The notes under the pieces: model-generated | Seen by the model: the letters and a program-made list of their open reading frames with translations, nothing else | The model's database searches: none | Told to the model about the DNA's origin: nothing | In this document: piece after piece, positions 16,802 to 24,091 of the stretch | How the letters are laid out: each line of letters opens with the position of its first letter | Numbering within the stretch: the first letter of the stretch is position 1 | Source: an uncultured bacterium | GTDB taxonomy: Bacteria > Bacteroidota > Ignavibacteria > Kapaibacteriales > UBA2268 | Reading direction: 5' to 3' | Assembly: GCA_937875295.1 (NCBI GenBank) | Contig: CALLXS010000028.1 | Coordinates: 1-24,767, forward strand | Length of the DNA: 24,767 nucleotides | Translations under genes and position numbers: made by a program

Positions 16802-16840
16802 AAAAGCTCAAGTAATTTTTACTTGAGCTTTTCTTTTTTT
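16802..16840. terminator. Strong intrinsic terminator
   Basis: AAAAGCTCAAGTAA (16802-16815) and TTACTTGAGCTTTT (16819-16832) form a perfect 14-bp stem with a TTT loop, followed by CTTTTTTT. It ends the T9SS gene on the plus strand, and can also serve the convergent histidine kinase gene that stops at 16860. Confidence 0.9.
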
Positions 16841-16859
16841 TAAAAAAATCTTAATAAAC

Positions 16860-19241
16860 TTAAGCCATTCCTATAAAACCCTTTAATCGATTAATTACAA
16901 AATCAAATTGTATTAATATTTCATTTATTTGAGAAATATCCATTTTCACACATTTATCAAAAAGAGCTAAGGCATAATCTTCCATACATGGTAATTTAAA
17001 TTCTTCTCCATATTTTTTAAGTGAGGAAGCAAAAGTAATAATATCAGAAATATAAAATGTCTCTAAAAGATTATTTCTTATCGGTAGAAATTTACTCTCA
17101 ATATCTGGAATAATGTCCGGAAGAGCTTCTAATAGAGCTTTAGATGGGTTATATTCTTTATCAGTGATACATTTTTCTTTATATGTGGATTCAAGTTTTT
17201 TTGCTTTAATTTCTTCAACTTTTTCTTCAGAATTAAGGATTCTATTTTCCTTTATTTTTAGTAAATTAGAATTTAATTCAATAAGCGGAATTGTAAAAGC
17301 AAAAGTAGTACCTTTCCCAAGTTCGCTTGTAACAGTAATATCGCCACCAATTTGTTCTATCATTTCTTTGCATAAAATTAGCCCAAGTCCACTGCCGGCT
17401 TCATTATTAGTACCTGGAGTAGTTCTAGATTCACCTACATTAAATAAATTATCTACTACAGATTGTTCCATTCCGATACCTGTATCTTTTACACTAATTT
17501 TTGCGAAATTTTCATCTAATTGCTCTGTAATAATATGAATTTTACCACCATTTGGAGTAAATTTAATAGCATTAGATACTAAATTTCTTAAAGAAGTATT
17601 CGACATATTAAAATCAGTAAATACAGTTAGATTAGGGTCTTTGTGCTCGACTGACAATTCAATGTTTTTTTGCACAGCATTAGTATTCAAAATTTCGAAT
17701 ACATTGCTGGTAATAATTTTTAAAGAAATATAATCGGGATTAATTACCATTACACCTCTCTGGATGCGCGACCATGTAAGCAAATCATCTAGTAACTTGT
17801 ATAAATTCTCCGATACACCTTTCAGATTTTTTAAAGATTCTTTAATTTCAATAGGAGAGTAATTATCAAAATCCTCAACAATGGAATTAATTAATCCGAG
17901 GATTCCAGAAAGTGGTGATCGCAAATCGTGAGAAATAATTGAGAAGAATTTATCTTTTTCAGAATTATTTTTTCTTAAATCTTCTTCTGAATTCAACAAT
18001 TTTTCATTAGTTTCTAATAATTTCTCAGATTCGCTGATTACAGCTTGTCTTGAAATTTGCAAAAGTTCAATTAATTTTTCTTTCTCTTCTACTATTTTTA
18101 TAATTTGAGAAATATCAGAAGCTATTATTATTACTCCACTTAATTGATTTTCACTGTTATAATATGGAGAGAATGTAACGTCAAAAGAATATCCATGTGT
18201 AGTAACGACTGCTCTAATTTCTTTTTCATTTATGGCTGATAATATATCATTTTTAATAGATTCATCTAATTCTGGAATATTAAAAATATTCATATTATGA
18301 AAGTTTTTTGGTTCTACATTACCAAAAAAATTAAATATTTTGCCTTCAGAAAAAATTATTTTTCCTTCTAAATTAATTAAAATTAATAAATGATTAGTAT
18401 TCTTGACTAACAATCTAATATTATCACTATATTTAGCATTAAATTCCTCAACTCCTAATTTCTTAGAAATATTTCTAATATTAAGTAAAATACCATTAAT
18501 AGTTGGATTATCTAAATGATTTGTCGAAATTGATTCAAGCCAAATATAATTTTTATCGTCAATTAAATATCTGAATCTGAATATGCTGAGTTTTGTAGGA
18601 TCATTTAATAAACTATTATATTCTTTTTCTACGATATTTCTATCCTCTGGATGTACGTATTTTAATAAATTTACTCTTCTATCGACTTCATAATTAATAT
18701 TTATAATTTGTTTATAATTATCTGAAATAAATTTAATTATGTGATTGTTATCTAGAATAATTACAAAATTGTTATCATTTTGAACTGATGGAATATTACT
18801 ATTTAGGTTGGTCTTATCAAACGAAGTCTGAACCTGTCTATCTAATTTTTTGAAGGAAATTGTCGTACTTATTACTTCATTTTTAGAATTAATTTTTGGT
18901 TCTATATTAGCATTTACCCAAAATGATTTTAAGTTAATTGTAAGAGCTTTTAGGTCTATATTAATATTTTTATTTAATAATTGCTTTTCTTCTAATTCAG
19001 GGATTTCAATAAAACTTGAAATATCAATAAATTCAAATGCATGATAATTGCTAATATTAATATTTTTATTAATATTCATTAATTCATAAAATGCATCATT
19101 AGCAAAAATAATCATTCCATTAGGATCGCATTCATAAATGGCAATATCAGAGTTTTGAGAGTGATTTAAATTTATTTGTTCGCTCTCATTCGATAAAGTC
19201 GAAATAATGTTTTCTGGAGTATTTATAATATTAGACGTCAT
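16860..19241 (-). CDS. PAS-domain sensor histidine kinase with degenerate Hpt-like tail
   Basis: A 793-residue soluble sensor kinase with no transmembrane segment. Three PAS-like domains precede the kinase: about 30-130 (YECDPNGMIIFANDAFYEL), about 150-262 (VHPEDRNIVEKEYNSLL; PAS_3 type) and about 275-390 (LILINLEGKIIFSEGKIFNF; ending SGVIIIASDISQI). A coiled coil (about 385-430) leads to the HisKA domain with phospho-acceptor H438 (FFSIISHDLRSPLSG). The HATPase domain has the N-box (RNLVSNAIKFTPNGG), G1 (VKDTGIGMEQ) and G2 (GSGLGLILCKEMIEQIGG). After the ATPase (about 653) comes a lysine/glutamate-rich linker and a predicted helical bundle (about 700-788) that resembles the Hpt-like domain ending some hybrid kinases, but it has no histidine and there is no receiver domain. 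Signal and partner are unknown; the only response regulator in the window is about 9 kb away. Confidence 0.92.
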   Translation of the reverse strand: MTSNIINTPENIISTLSNESEQINLNHSQNSDIAIYECDPNGMIIFANDAFYELMNINKNINISNYHAFEFIDISSFIEIPELEEKQLLNKNINIDLKALTINLKSFWVNANIEPKINSKNEVISTTISFKKLDRQVQTSFDKTNLNSNIPSVQNDNNFVIILDNNHIIKFISDNYKQIININYEVDRRVNLLKYVHPEDRNIVEKEYNSLLNDPTKLSIFRFRYLIDDKNYIWLESISTNHLDNPTINGILLNIRNISKKLGVEEFNAKYSDNIRLLVKNTNHLLILINLEGKIIFSEGKIFNFFGNVEPKNFHNMNIFNIPELDESIKNDILSAINEKEIRAVVTTHGYSFDVTFSPYYNSENQLSGVIIIASDISQIIKIVEEKEKLIELLQISRQAVISESEKLLETNEKLLNSEEDLRKNNSEKDKFFSIISHDLRSPLSGILGLINSIVEDFDNYSPIEIKESLKNLKGVSENLYKLLDDLLTWSRIQRGVMVINPDYISLKIITSNVFEILNTNAVQKNIELSVEHKDPNLTVFTDFNMSNTSLRNLVSNAIKFTPNGGKIHIITEQLDENFAKISVKDTGIGMEQSVVDNLFNVGESRTTPGTNNEAGSGLGLILCKEMIEQIGGDITVTSELGKGTTFAFTIPLIELNSNLLKIKENRILNSEEKVEEIKAKKLESTYKEKCITDKEYNPSKALLEALPDIIPDIESKFLPIRNNLLETFYISDIITFASSLKKYGEEFKLPCMEDYALALFDKCVKMDISQINEILIQFDFVINRLKGFIGMA

Positions 19242-19364
19242 TTTTTCTATTGATATTTGTCTTAAATAAATAGATTAGTATAAAAAATCTTAAAATATTA
19301 TTATAATTATCGGTAAATTTTATTAAATCTTTTGTGAAATATTAATCAGGGATGGTAAATTATG

Positions 19365-19403
19365 AAAAAAGAGCCCAAATTTCATAAATTAACTGGGCTC
19401 TTT
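19365..19403 (-). terminator. rplS terminator
   Basis: AAAGAGCCCA (19368-19377) pairs perfectly with TGGGCTCTTT (19394-19403) around a 16-nt loop. On the minus strand the stem is followed by TTTTTT, as expected for the transcript end of rplS, whose stop is at 19441. Confidence 0.85.
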
Positions 19404-19440
19404 AAATTTTCATTGGAAAAAACAAGCGGAATGTAATATT

Positions 19441-19821
19441 TTAGTTTAATTTTTGGCGTATTCTTCTTTCGCTCATACCACGTAAGTAATATAGTTTAGC
19501 ACGACGTACTTTTCCAGAACGTAATACTTCGATACTTTGTAGCATAGGAGAATATAAAGGGAAAATTCTTTCAACGCCAATACCATTAGAAATTTTTCTT
19601 ACAGTAAATGTTTGGCTGATTCCAGCTCCGCGTCTATTAATTACAATACCCTTGTAATTTTGAATTCTTTCTTTTTCGCCTTCCACAACTCTAACGGCTA
19701 CATTTACAGTATCACCAGATTTGAAAGAAGGGATTTCCTTATAATTATCGCCATCTTTTTGCTTGCGAGCATCTACTGCTCTATCTTTGACCAATGAGTC
19801 GATATAATTCATTGTATTCAT
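19441..19821 (-). CDS. rplS: 50S ribosomal protein L19
   Basis: Ribosomal protein L19, located at the 30S-50S subunit interface of the large subunit. The family core is complete: FKSGDTVNVAVRVVEGEKER, IQNYKGIVINRRGAGISQTF, TVRKISNGIGVERIFPLYSP and the basic C-terminus VRRAKLYYLRGMSERRIRQK. The length (126) is slightly above the E. coli protein (115) because of a short C-terminal and N-terminal extension. Translation starts at the ATG at 19821 behind GGAAAAACA; an in-frame ATG at 19812 (MNYIDSLVKD) is a plausible alternative. In many bacteria rplS ends the rpsP-rimM-trmD operon, but here it stands alone with its own terminator and a 136-nt upstream gap that contains a TAATTTTG -7-like box (19863-19856, minus) and an imperfect palindrome at 19860-19880. 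Confidence 0.97.
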   Translation of the reverse strand: MNTMNYIDSLVKDRAVDARKQKDGDNYKEIPSFKSGDTVNVAVRVVEGEKERIQNYKGIVINRRGAGISQTFTVRKISNGIGVERIFPLYSPMLQSIEVLRSGKVRRAKLYYLRGMSERRIRQKLN

Positions 19822-19957
19822 TGTTTTTCCTTATTTTGTATCGATTTAAGAACAGCAAAATTACGGAATATTTTCGTAATAATAAAATTATTTCAAAAAT
19901 ATTTTTTGCAAATATTATATTTTATCTTAAATCAAAATAAATATTTATTGTTTTAAT

Positions 19958-20728
19958 CTAATTTTCGCTTTTATTAGTGTCATTAATATCACTACTATCA
20001 ACGGGATTACCTGAAAAATTACTAGTATTTTCTGTTGATGTAGGAGGTGGAGGTGTATGGGCATTCATTTTGATAGAAGCTACATTTTGAATATAATTTT
20101 TATATTCAGTTTTGTAAATTAAATATGATAATAAGCCACCAATCAATGATACAAATAATATGATTAATTGAAAATAGAAAAGCAAATTTGAAGAATTATA
20201 CATTGAATTAACAGTGTCATTTAATTGCTCTACATAATAATTCTTAATTTCTTTCATATTTTTATAATATTTATCTGCAATTGCTTTAAATTCGGAAGAG
20301 TTTAAATTAGATGCACCAATAATATTTCCAGCATTTAAATTATCATTAATAGATGTAAGAACTGTTAAAAACTGTTTTTGATACTCTAAATAATTATTAT
20401 ACATTTCAAGCTCATCATTTTCAGTTAATTTTGCCCTCAAAGAATCTCCATATAGGATAGCAGAGCTATTCATCATGTTTACTTGACTAAGTAAAGAATT
20501 ACGTTGGATATTATCAGTTGCTATAATCATATCTTTAATTAAATTAGACGAAGAAAAAATATTATCTAAAATATTATCAGAATATTTTAGCTTTTTTTCT
20601 GTCATAGCGTAGTCATCATTAATATAATTTTTTAATGAGTTACTGCTAATTATACTTATAATAGCTATAATTGCGGATATTACAAAAAATAATGTCAAGA
20701 GAAATGAAGTGTTTTTTCCAATTTTCAT
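19958..20728 (-). CDS. Chemoreceptor-like membrane sensor (4HB-type) lacking a signalling domain
   Basis: A 256-residue inner-membrane protein. TM1 spans residues 8-29 (FLLTLFFVISAIIAIISIIS) and TM2 about 182-205 (LLFYFQLIILFVSLIGGLL). The roughly 150-residue loop between them is helical and resembles the four-helix-bundle ligand-binding domain of methyl-accepting chemotaxis proteins, with heptad-like segments such as YSDNILDNIFSSSNLIKDM. After TM2 there are only about 50 residues, which include a PPPPT stretch and a Ser/Asn/Asp-rich tail. There is no HAMP domain and no MCP signalling hairpin. The stop is genuine in context: the next 136 nt lead into rplS and show no continuation of MCP sequence in another frame. 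The gene follows cheW on the same strand, separated by 89 nt that contain a terminator-like hairpin. Function unproven; it may be a sensory module or a degenerate receptor. Confidence 0.65.
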   Translation of the reverse strand: MKIGKNTSFLLTLFFVISAIIAIISIISSNSLKNYINDDYAMTEKKLKYSDNILDNIFSSSNLIKDMIIATDNIQRNSLLSQVNMMNSSAILYGDSLRAKLTENDELEMYNNYLEYQKQFLTVLTSINDNLNAGNIIGASNLNSSEFKAIADKYYKNMKEIKNYYVEQLNDTVNSMYNSSNLLFYFQLIILFVSLIGGLLSYLIYKTEYKNYIQNVASIKMNAHTPPPPTSTENTSNFSGNPVDSSDINDTNKSEN

Positions 20729-20767
20729 TTTATTATTGCCTAAATGATTTAAATCAATTAATTAAAA

Positions 20768-20796
20768 AAGTACTTTTTCATTACAAAAAAGTACTT
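20768..20796 (-). terminator. Terminator or attenuator after cheW
   Basis: AAGTACTTTTT (20768-20778) and AAAAAGTACTT (20786-20796) are perfect 11-bp complements around CATTACA. On the minus strand the hairpin is followed by TTTTTTAATTAATT, terminator-like, although the stem is AT-rich. It would uncouple, fully or partly, the 4HB-sensor gene from cheW. Confidence 0.65.
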
Positions 20797-20817
20797 AAAT
20801 TACGAAAAATATTTAAA

Positions 20818-21324
20818 TTATATAGCAATTGATTCAATTTCTTCTTCAGAAATTACTTTATTAATATCTAAGATTATCACAACTCTTTCGCCTAATTTAC
20901 CAATCCCTTGTAAAAATTGAGATTTTGTAGATAAACTATTTGTACCAGATGCGGAAATGTTATCTGCAGGAATGTTAAGAACTTCATTCACTGAGTCTGC
21001 AATTAATCCTATAGAATTGTCACCAATTTTAACTATTATAATACAAGTCCTATCTGTATATTCAGCTTCAGGTAATCTGAATCTTTTTCTCATATCAATT
21101 ACTGGATAAACGCTATCTCGTAGCTTTATTACACCTTTGATATAGCTTGCAGCTTCTGGTAAATGAGTAAATTTCTGCATTCCAATTATTTCAATAACAT
21201 ATTGAATTTCGATAGCATATTCTTCATCTCCTAAAAGAAAAGTAATATACTTCTCTTTCTGAGTGTCTTCATCTTCCTCGAAATTGTCTAATTCATCATC
21301 ATATTGATCATCAAAATGTGCCAT
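20818..21324 (-). CDS. cheW: Chemotaxis coupling protein CheW
   Basis: CheW is the SH3-like adaptor that links chemoreceptors to the histidine kinase CheA in the cytoplasmic face arrays. The core (about 24-160) contains YITFLLGDEEYAIEIQYVIE, HLPEAASYIKGVIKLRDSV, YPVIDMRKRF (the conserved Arg region that contacts receptors), TCIIIVKIGDNSIGLIADSV and VVIILDINKVI. An acidic N-terminal extension (residues 5-21, DDQYDDELDNFEEDEDT) is unusual and makes the protein 168 residues long. There is no cheA, cheY, cheB/R or complete MCP in the window. The only related neighbour is the 4HB-type sensor just downstream. The start ATG at 21324 follows GGAAAACATC. Stand-alone CheW copies can serve motility or other chemosensory pathways; which one applies here cannot be seen. 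Confidence 0.93.
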   Translation of the reverse strand: MAHFDDQYDDELDNFEEDEDTQKEKYITFLLGDEEYAIEIQYVIEIIGMQKFTHLPEAASYIKGVIKLRDSVYPVIDMRKRFRLPEAEYTDRTCIIIVKIGDNSIGLIADSVNEVLNIPADNISASGTNSLSTKSQFLQGIGKLGERVVIILDINKVISEEEIESIAI

Positions 21325-21453
21325 GATGTTTTCCTTTATTTAAATTTTAAATTATATTACATAATATACATTTAAGAATATCGGCATTTTATCATTTTTC
21401 TTAAATTGTTAGCTGATTCTATAACCAAATTGAAAAATAACCTATTTTCTATG

Positions 21454-22272
21454 TTATAGCATAAATAAAAACATACTTACACCCATAGCTATCATACCAG
21501 CAATAAGTCCATATACGGCTATATGACCCATATTATACTCCTTTGCAGCAGGTAATAATTCATCCAAAGAAATAAACACCATAATGCCATCTACAACTCC
21601 ATAAATTATACCATAAGTAGTAGATGTAAATTCAACAAATAAACTCATTAATAGAAAGGCAAAAACAGCACCAAGTGGTTCTGCCATTCCTGAAAGCAAG
21701 GATAACCAAAATGATTTTTTTCTATCTCCAGTAGAATGATAAAGCGGGACTGCAATTGCTATACCTTCAGGAATATTGTGCAAAGCAATAGCTATCGCAA
21801 TTGAAAATCCAATTGTAGGATCATTTAGCATGGATGCAAACGTTGCAATTCCTTCAGGAAAGTTATGTATAGCAATAGCAAAAGCAGTAAATATACCTAA
21901 CCTTTTTAATTTTGCTCCTTCATCTAAAGATACTTTTTCTAAATCATCAATAGATTTTACATCATGAGGATTTTCGTAAGATGGAATTAATCTATCGATT
22001 ATTAAAATCAAGAGAATACCTCCAAAAAATGATAGCATTGTATATAAAAAGGCTAAATGCTCAGGAAAATTTTCATTGAAAAGTGAATTCGATTCGCTCC
22101 AAATTTCAACAAAAGATACAAATATCATTACACCAGCTGAAAAACCGAGTGATGCAGATAAGAATTTTTTATTATTTCGTTTAGTAAAAAATGCCATTGC
22201 AGCACCAATACCGGTAGATAGTCCGGCAAAAGTTGTTACAATGAATGCTAATAAAATATGATTATTTCCCAT
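21454..22272 (-). CDS. zupT: ZIP-family divalent metal transporter (ZupT-like)
   Basis: An inner-membrane importer of Zn2+ and probably other divalent cations such as Fe2+, Mn2+ and Co2+. The 272-residue protein has about eight transmembrane helices: TM1 HILLAFIVTTFAGLSTGIGAA; TM2 with GFSAGVMIFVSFVEIW; TM3 FLYTMLSFFGGILLILIID. TM4 and TM5 hold the binuclear metal site, HNFPEG (H136, N137, E140) and HNIPEG (H165, N166, E169), arranged as in ZupT of E. coli. The loop between TM3 and TM4 (about 97-122) is charged but lacks the histidine-rich stretch of many ZIP proteins. It is transcribed toward cheW, with 129 nt between the genes. The 94-nt gap upstream holds the nlpC terminator. No Fur/Zur-type operator is obvious. 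Confidence 0.93.
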   Translation of the reverse strand: MGNNHILLAFIVTTFAGLSTGIGAAMAFFTKRNNKKFLSASLGFSAGVMIFVSFVEIWSESNSLFNENFPEHLAFLYTMLSFFGGILLILIIDRLIPSYENPHDVKSIDDLEKVSLDEGAKLKRLGIFTAFAIAIHNFPEGIATFASMLNDPTIGFSIAIAIALHNIPEGIAIAVPLYHSTGDRKKSFWLSLLSGMAEPLGAVFAFLLMSLFVEFTSTTYGIIYGVVDGIMVFISLDELLPAAKEYNMGHIAVYGLIAGMIAMGVSMFLFML

Positions 22273-22313
22273 CGTTTCGATATATAAAAATTTAATATTT
22301 AGCTTAAAAATTT

Positions 22314-22346
22314 AAAGCCCGAAAATACTAATGATTTCCGAGCTTT
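22314..22346 (-). terminator. Terminator of the NlpC/P60 gene
   Basis: The arms 22314-22326 and 22334-22346 pair over 13 positions. On the minus-strand RNA both mismatches become G-U pairs, whereas on the plus strand they are mismatches, so the hairpin serves minus-strand transcription. It is followed by TTTAAATTTTT. Confidence 0.7.
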
Positions 22347-22366
22347 TAATCTTGATTTTACTTTGA

Positions 22367-23260
22367 TTAATTCATACTAAGTCTCATTATATCTTGCTGT
22401 GTGAGTCTCTTAGAACCTATTAATCTTTTATTATAATAACCGCTTTCTAATGATGAAATAGTAACTCCGTATTTAGAGCTTGCATGAACGAATAAATTAT
22501 CACCCAAGTAAATACCTACGTGCGATACATATACGCCTCTGCGAGTATTAAAAAATACTAAGTCGCCAAATTCCATTTTATCCTTTCTTATTTTTGTGCC
22601 AATTTTATTCTGTTCAGCCGCAGTTCGTGGTAATTGAATATTTCCCGAGCTTTGGAATACTGCTCTTACAAATGCTGAGCAATCAATAGCGCGGCGAGAT
22701 GTTCCACCGAAAAGGTATGGCGTACCTAACCAATCCATTACGTTATTCATAATCTCTTGCTTGCTAATTCCGCAAAATAGTAAATCGTTACTACCAGTTT
22801 CGCCAGCGAATAAATAATCCATCCAGACCATTCTGAGAGCATCAATATCTACTGCTATATTATCTTCTAAAGCTAATTCATCAAGATCTTCGCCTTCTGT
22901 ATCTTCGGCAGTTGAATTTCTATCGGTTTCATACATATTGCTGTATTGTCTATCAATGAAGTTATTTACAATATGACTTGTACTTGTTGCTTCATCAGGA
23001 GATAATCCGGCTGCAGTCTTTAGAACTTCAATTGCTTCTCTTTTTGTTTTAGAAGGATTATATTTTCTTTTTGCAGTTACTTTTCTTTTCTTTTTAGATC
23101 TTTTTGATTTTTTAGACTTTGAGACTTTAGTTATTTTAGCTTTGCTACTTTTTGTAGACTTAGCTTTTTTAGCTAACGCATCGTCTGTTACTCCCATTAG
23201 GAGTATACATGTTATTAAGATTAGAATTAGTCTATTGGTCTTTTTTGGGTTTAGAACCAT
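22367..23260 (-). CDS. NlpC/P60 family peptidoglycan endopeptidase with lysine-rich stalk
   Basis: An exported cysteine peptidase expected to cut peptidoglycan stem peptides (gamma-D-Glu-diaminopimelate bonds in most members). Residues 1-30 are a signal peptide (LILILITCILLMGV core; cleavage after DALA). Residues 31-74 are extremely basic, with 23 Lys/Arg among 44 residues (SKSKKSKRSKKKRK). An acidic segment follows at about 111-133 (DTEGEDLDELALED). The NlpC/P60 domain (about 168-285) has catalytic Cys194 (AIDCSAF), His247 (SHVGIY) and His259 (FVHASS), with GTPYLFGG and FGDLVFF. The 297-residue length allows no other domain. The basic stalk may bind lipopolysaccharide, teichoic-acid-like polymers or other anionic envelope glycans, but that is inference. 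It is monocistronic with a terminator downstream and a long (448-nt) gap upstream. Confidence 0.92.
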   Translation of the reverse strand: MVLNPKKTNRLILILITCILLMGVTDDALAKKAKSTKSSKAKITKVSKSKKSKRSKKKRKVTAKRKYNPSKTKREAIEVLKTAAGLSPDEATSTSHIVNNFIDRQYSNMYETDRNSTAEDTEGEDLDELALEDNIAVDIDALRMVWMDYLFAGETGSNDLLFCGISKQEIMNNVMDWLGTPYLFGGTSRRAIDCSAFVRAVFQSSGNIQLPRTAAEQNKIGTKIRKDKMEFGDLVFFNTRRGVYVSHVGIYLGDNLFVHASSKYGVTISSLESGYYNKRLIGSKRLTQQDIMRLSMN

Positions 23261-23708
23261 GAATTCTTTCCTATGTTAATAAATTGTTAATTACTTAAAA
23301 AAATATCATATCATTTGATAAAAAATATTTAAATTTTATATTATTCTTAAATAAAAAGATTGATTTTATAAAACTTTTAAATTCTTTATCCGTTTATTAT
23401 TATAAATTTATTATTTAGATATTAGTGAATAATTAAATTTAAAATAATAATTTTAAATTGTAACATTTTTGTTACTAATATTTTGAACAATAAATGTGTA
23501 TGAAATCTGACACTTTTCAATCATAAAATAAATTTTACGATTTGTAAATTTACAAAAATATTTTTTAATACAAAATTATTTTTTAAAAAATATTTTTAGC
23601 AAAATTGCTAATCACTGATTATAAGTAGGATATAAGCAATTATTATTTAGAAAAAAAATCAAAAAAAATACACTTTTAAAATATTATCTTTTTTTAAAAT
23701 CATAAAAT
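23261..23708. promoter_or_regulatory. 448-nt divergent intergenic region with three palindromes
   Basis: This extremely AT-rich gap separates the NlpC/P60 gene (minus) from the ykvA-like gene (plus). I see no coding potential and no tRNA or known RNA. It contains three inverted repeats: GTAACA-TTTT-TGTTAC (23460-23475), the perfect 16-bp palindrome TTTGTAAATTTACAAA (23541-23556) and TAGCAA-AA-TTGCTA (23597-23610). On the minus strand TTTG (23603-23600), 21 nt and TAATTTTG (23578-23571) form a plausible promoter that would give the NlpC/P60 message a leader of about 300 nt. I found no equally good plus-strand promoter. Confidence 0.45.
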
Positions 23709-24086
23709 ATGAAAAATTTAGGTTACGATCCAGATAGTGAAAATTTTAAATATCAGGATAAATATTCGAACAAAGGTCTGTGGGGTAAGTTAAAAAACAA
23801 TTTCTCAAAAGTAAGCACTAATACTATAGAAAAAGTCCTTACTATGTACTATGCTTTTAGAGATGAAGAGACTCCTACATGGGCTAAAACAGTAATCGCT
23901 GGAGCTTTAGGATATTTTATTTTCCCAATTGATGCTGTTCCAGACATAATACCTGCATTAGGCTATACAGATGATATTTCAATTTTAATTGCTGCTATAG
24001 CTGCATTGGGATTTAATATCAAGGATAAGCATAAGAATAAGGCTCAAGAAGTCATAAGCAATTGGTATGCTAATCTTAAAAATTAG
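23709..24086 (+). CDS. YkvA-like DUF1232 membrane protein
   Basis: A 125-residue protein of the YkvA/DUF1232 family, whose biochemical role is not known. The signature is clear at residues 63-98: IAGALGYFIFPIDAVPDIIP, then LGYTDDISILIAAIAALG, which combine two short hydrophobic segments with the conserved PxD-xxPD-xxP-xxGYxDD pattern. The N-terminal half is hydrophilic, with a tryptophan/lysine-rich helix (GLWGKLKNNFSKV). Family members are small membrane-associated proteins. The stop is 5 nt before the tsaC start, so the two genes form an operon, a pairing worth noting but without an obvious mechanistic link. Confidence 0.88.
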   Translation: MKNLGYDPDSENFKYQDKYSNKGLWGKLKNNFSKVSTNTIEKVLTMYYAFRDEETPTWAKTVIAGALGYFIFPIDAVPDIIPALGYTDDISILIAAIAALGFNIKDKHKNKAQEVISNWYANLKN

Positions 24087-24091
24087 AATGA

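Noticed and set aside
17113..17538. 141-codon plus-strand frame
   Set aside because: It is antisense to the HATPase domain and tail of the histidine kinase, where the G1 and G2 boxes are intact on the minus strand.
23120..23170. Lysine-rich stretch as a histone H1-like DNA-binding protein
   Set aside because: It directly follows a signal peptide and precedes an intact NlpC/P60 domain, so the protein is exported and the stretch is a stalk or tether.
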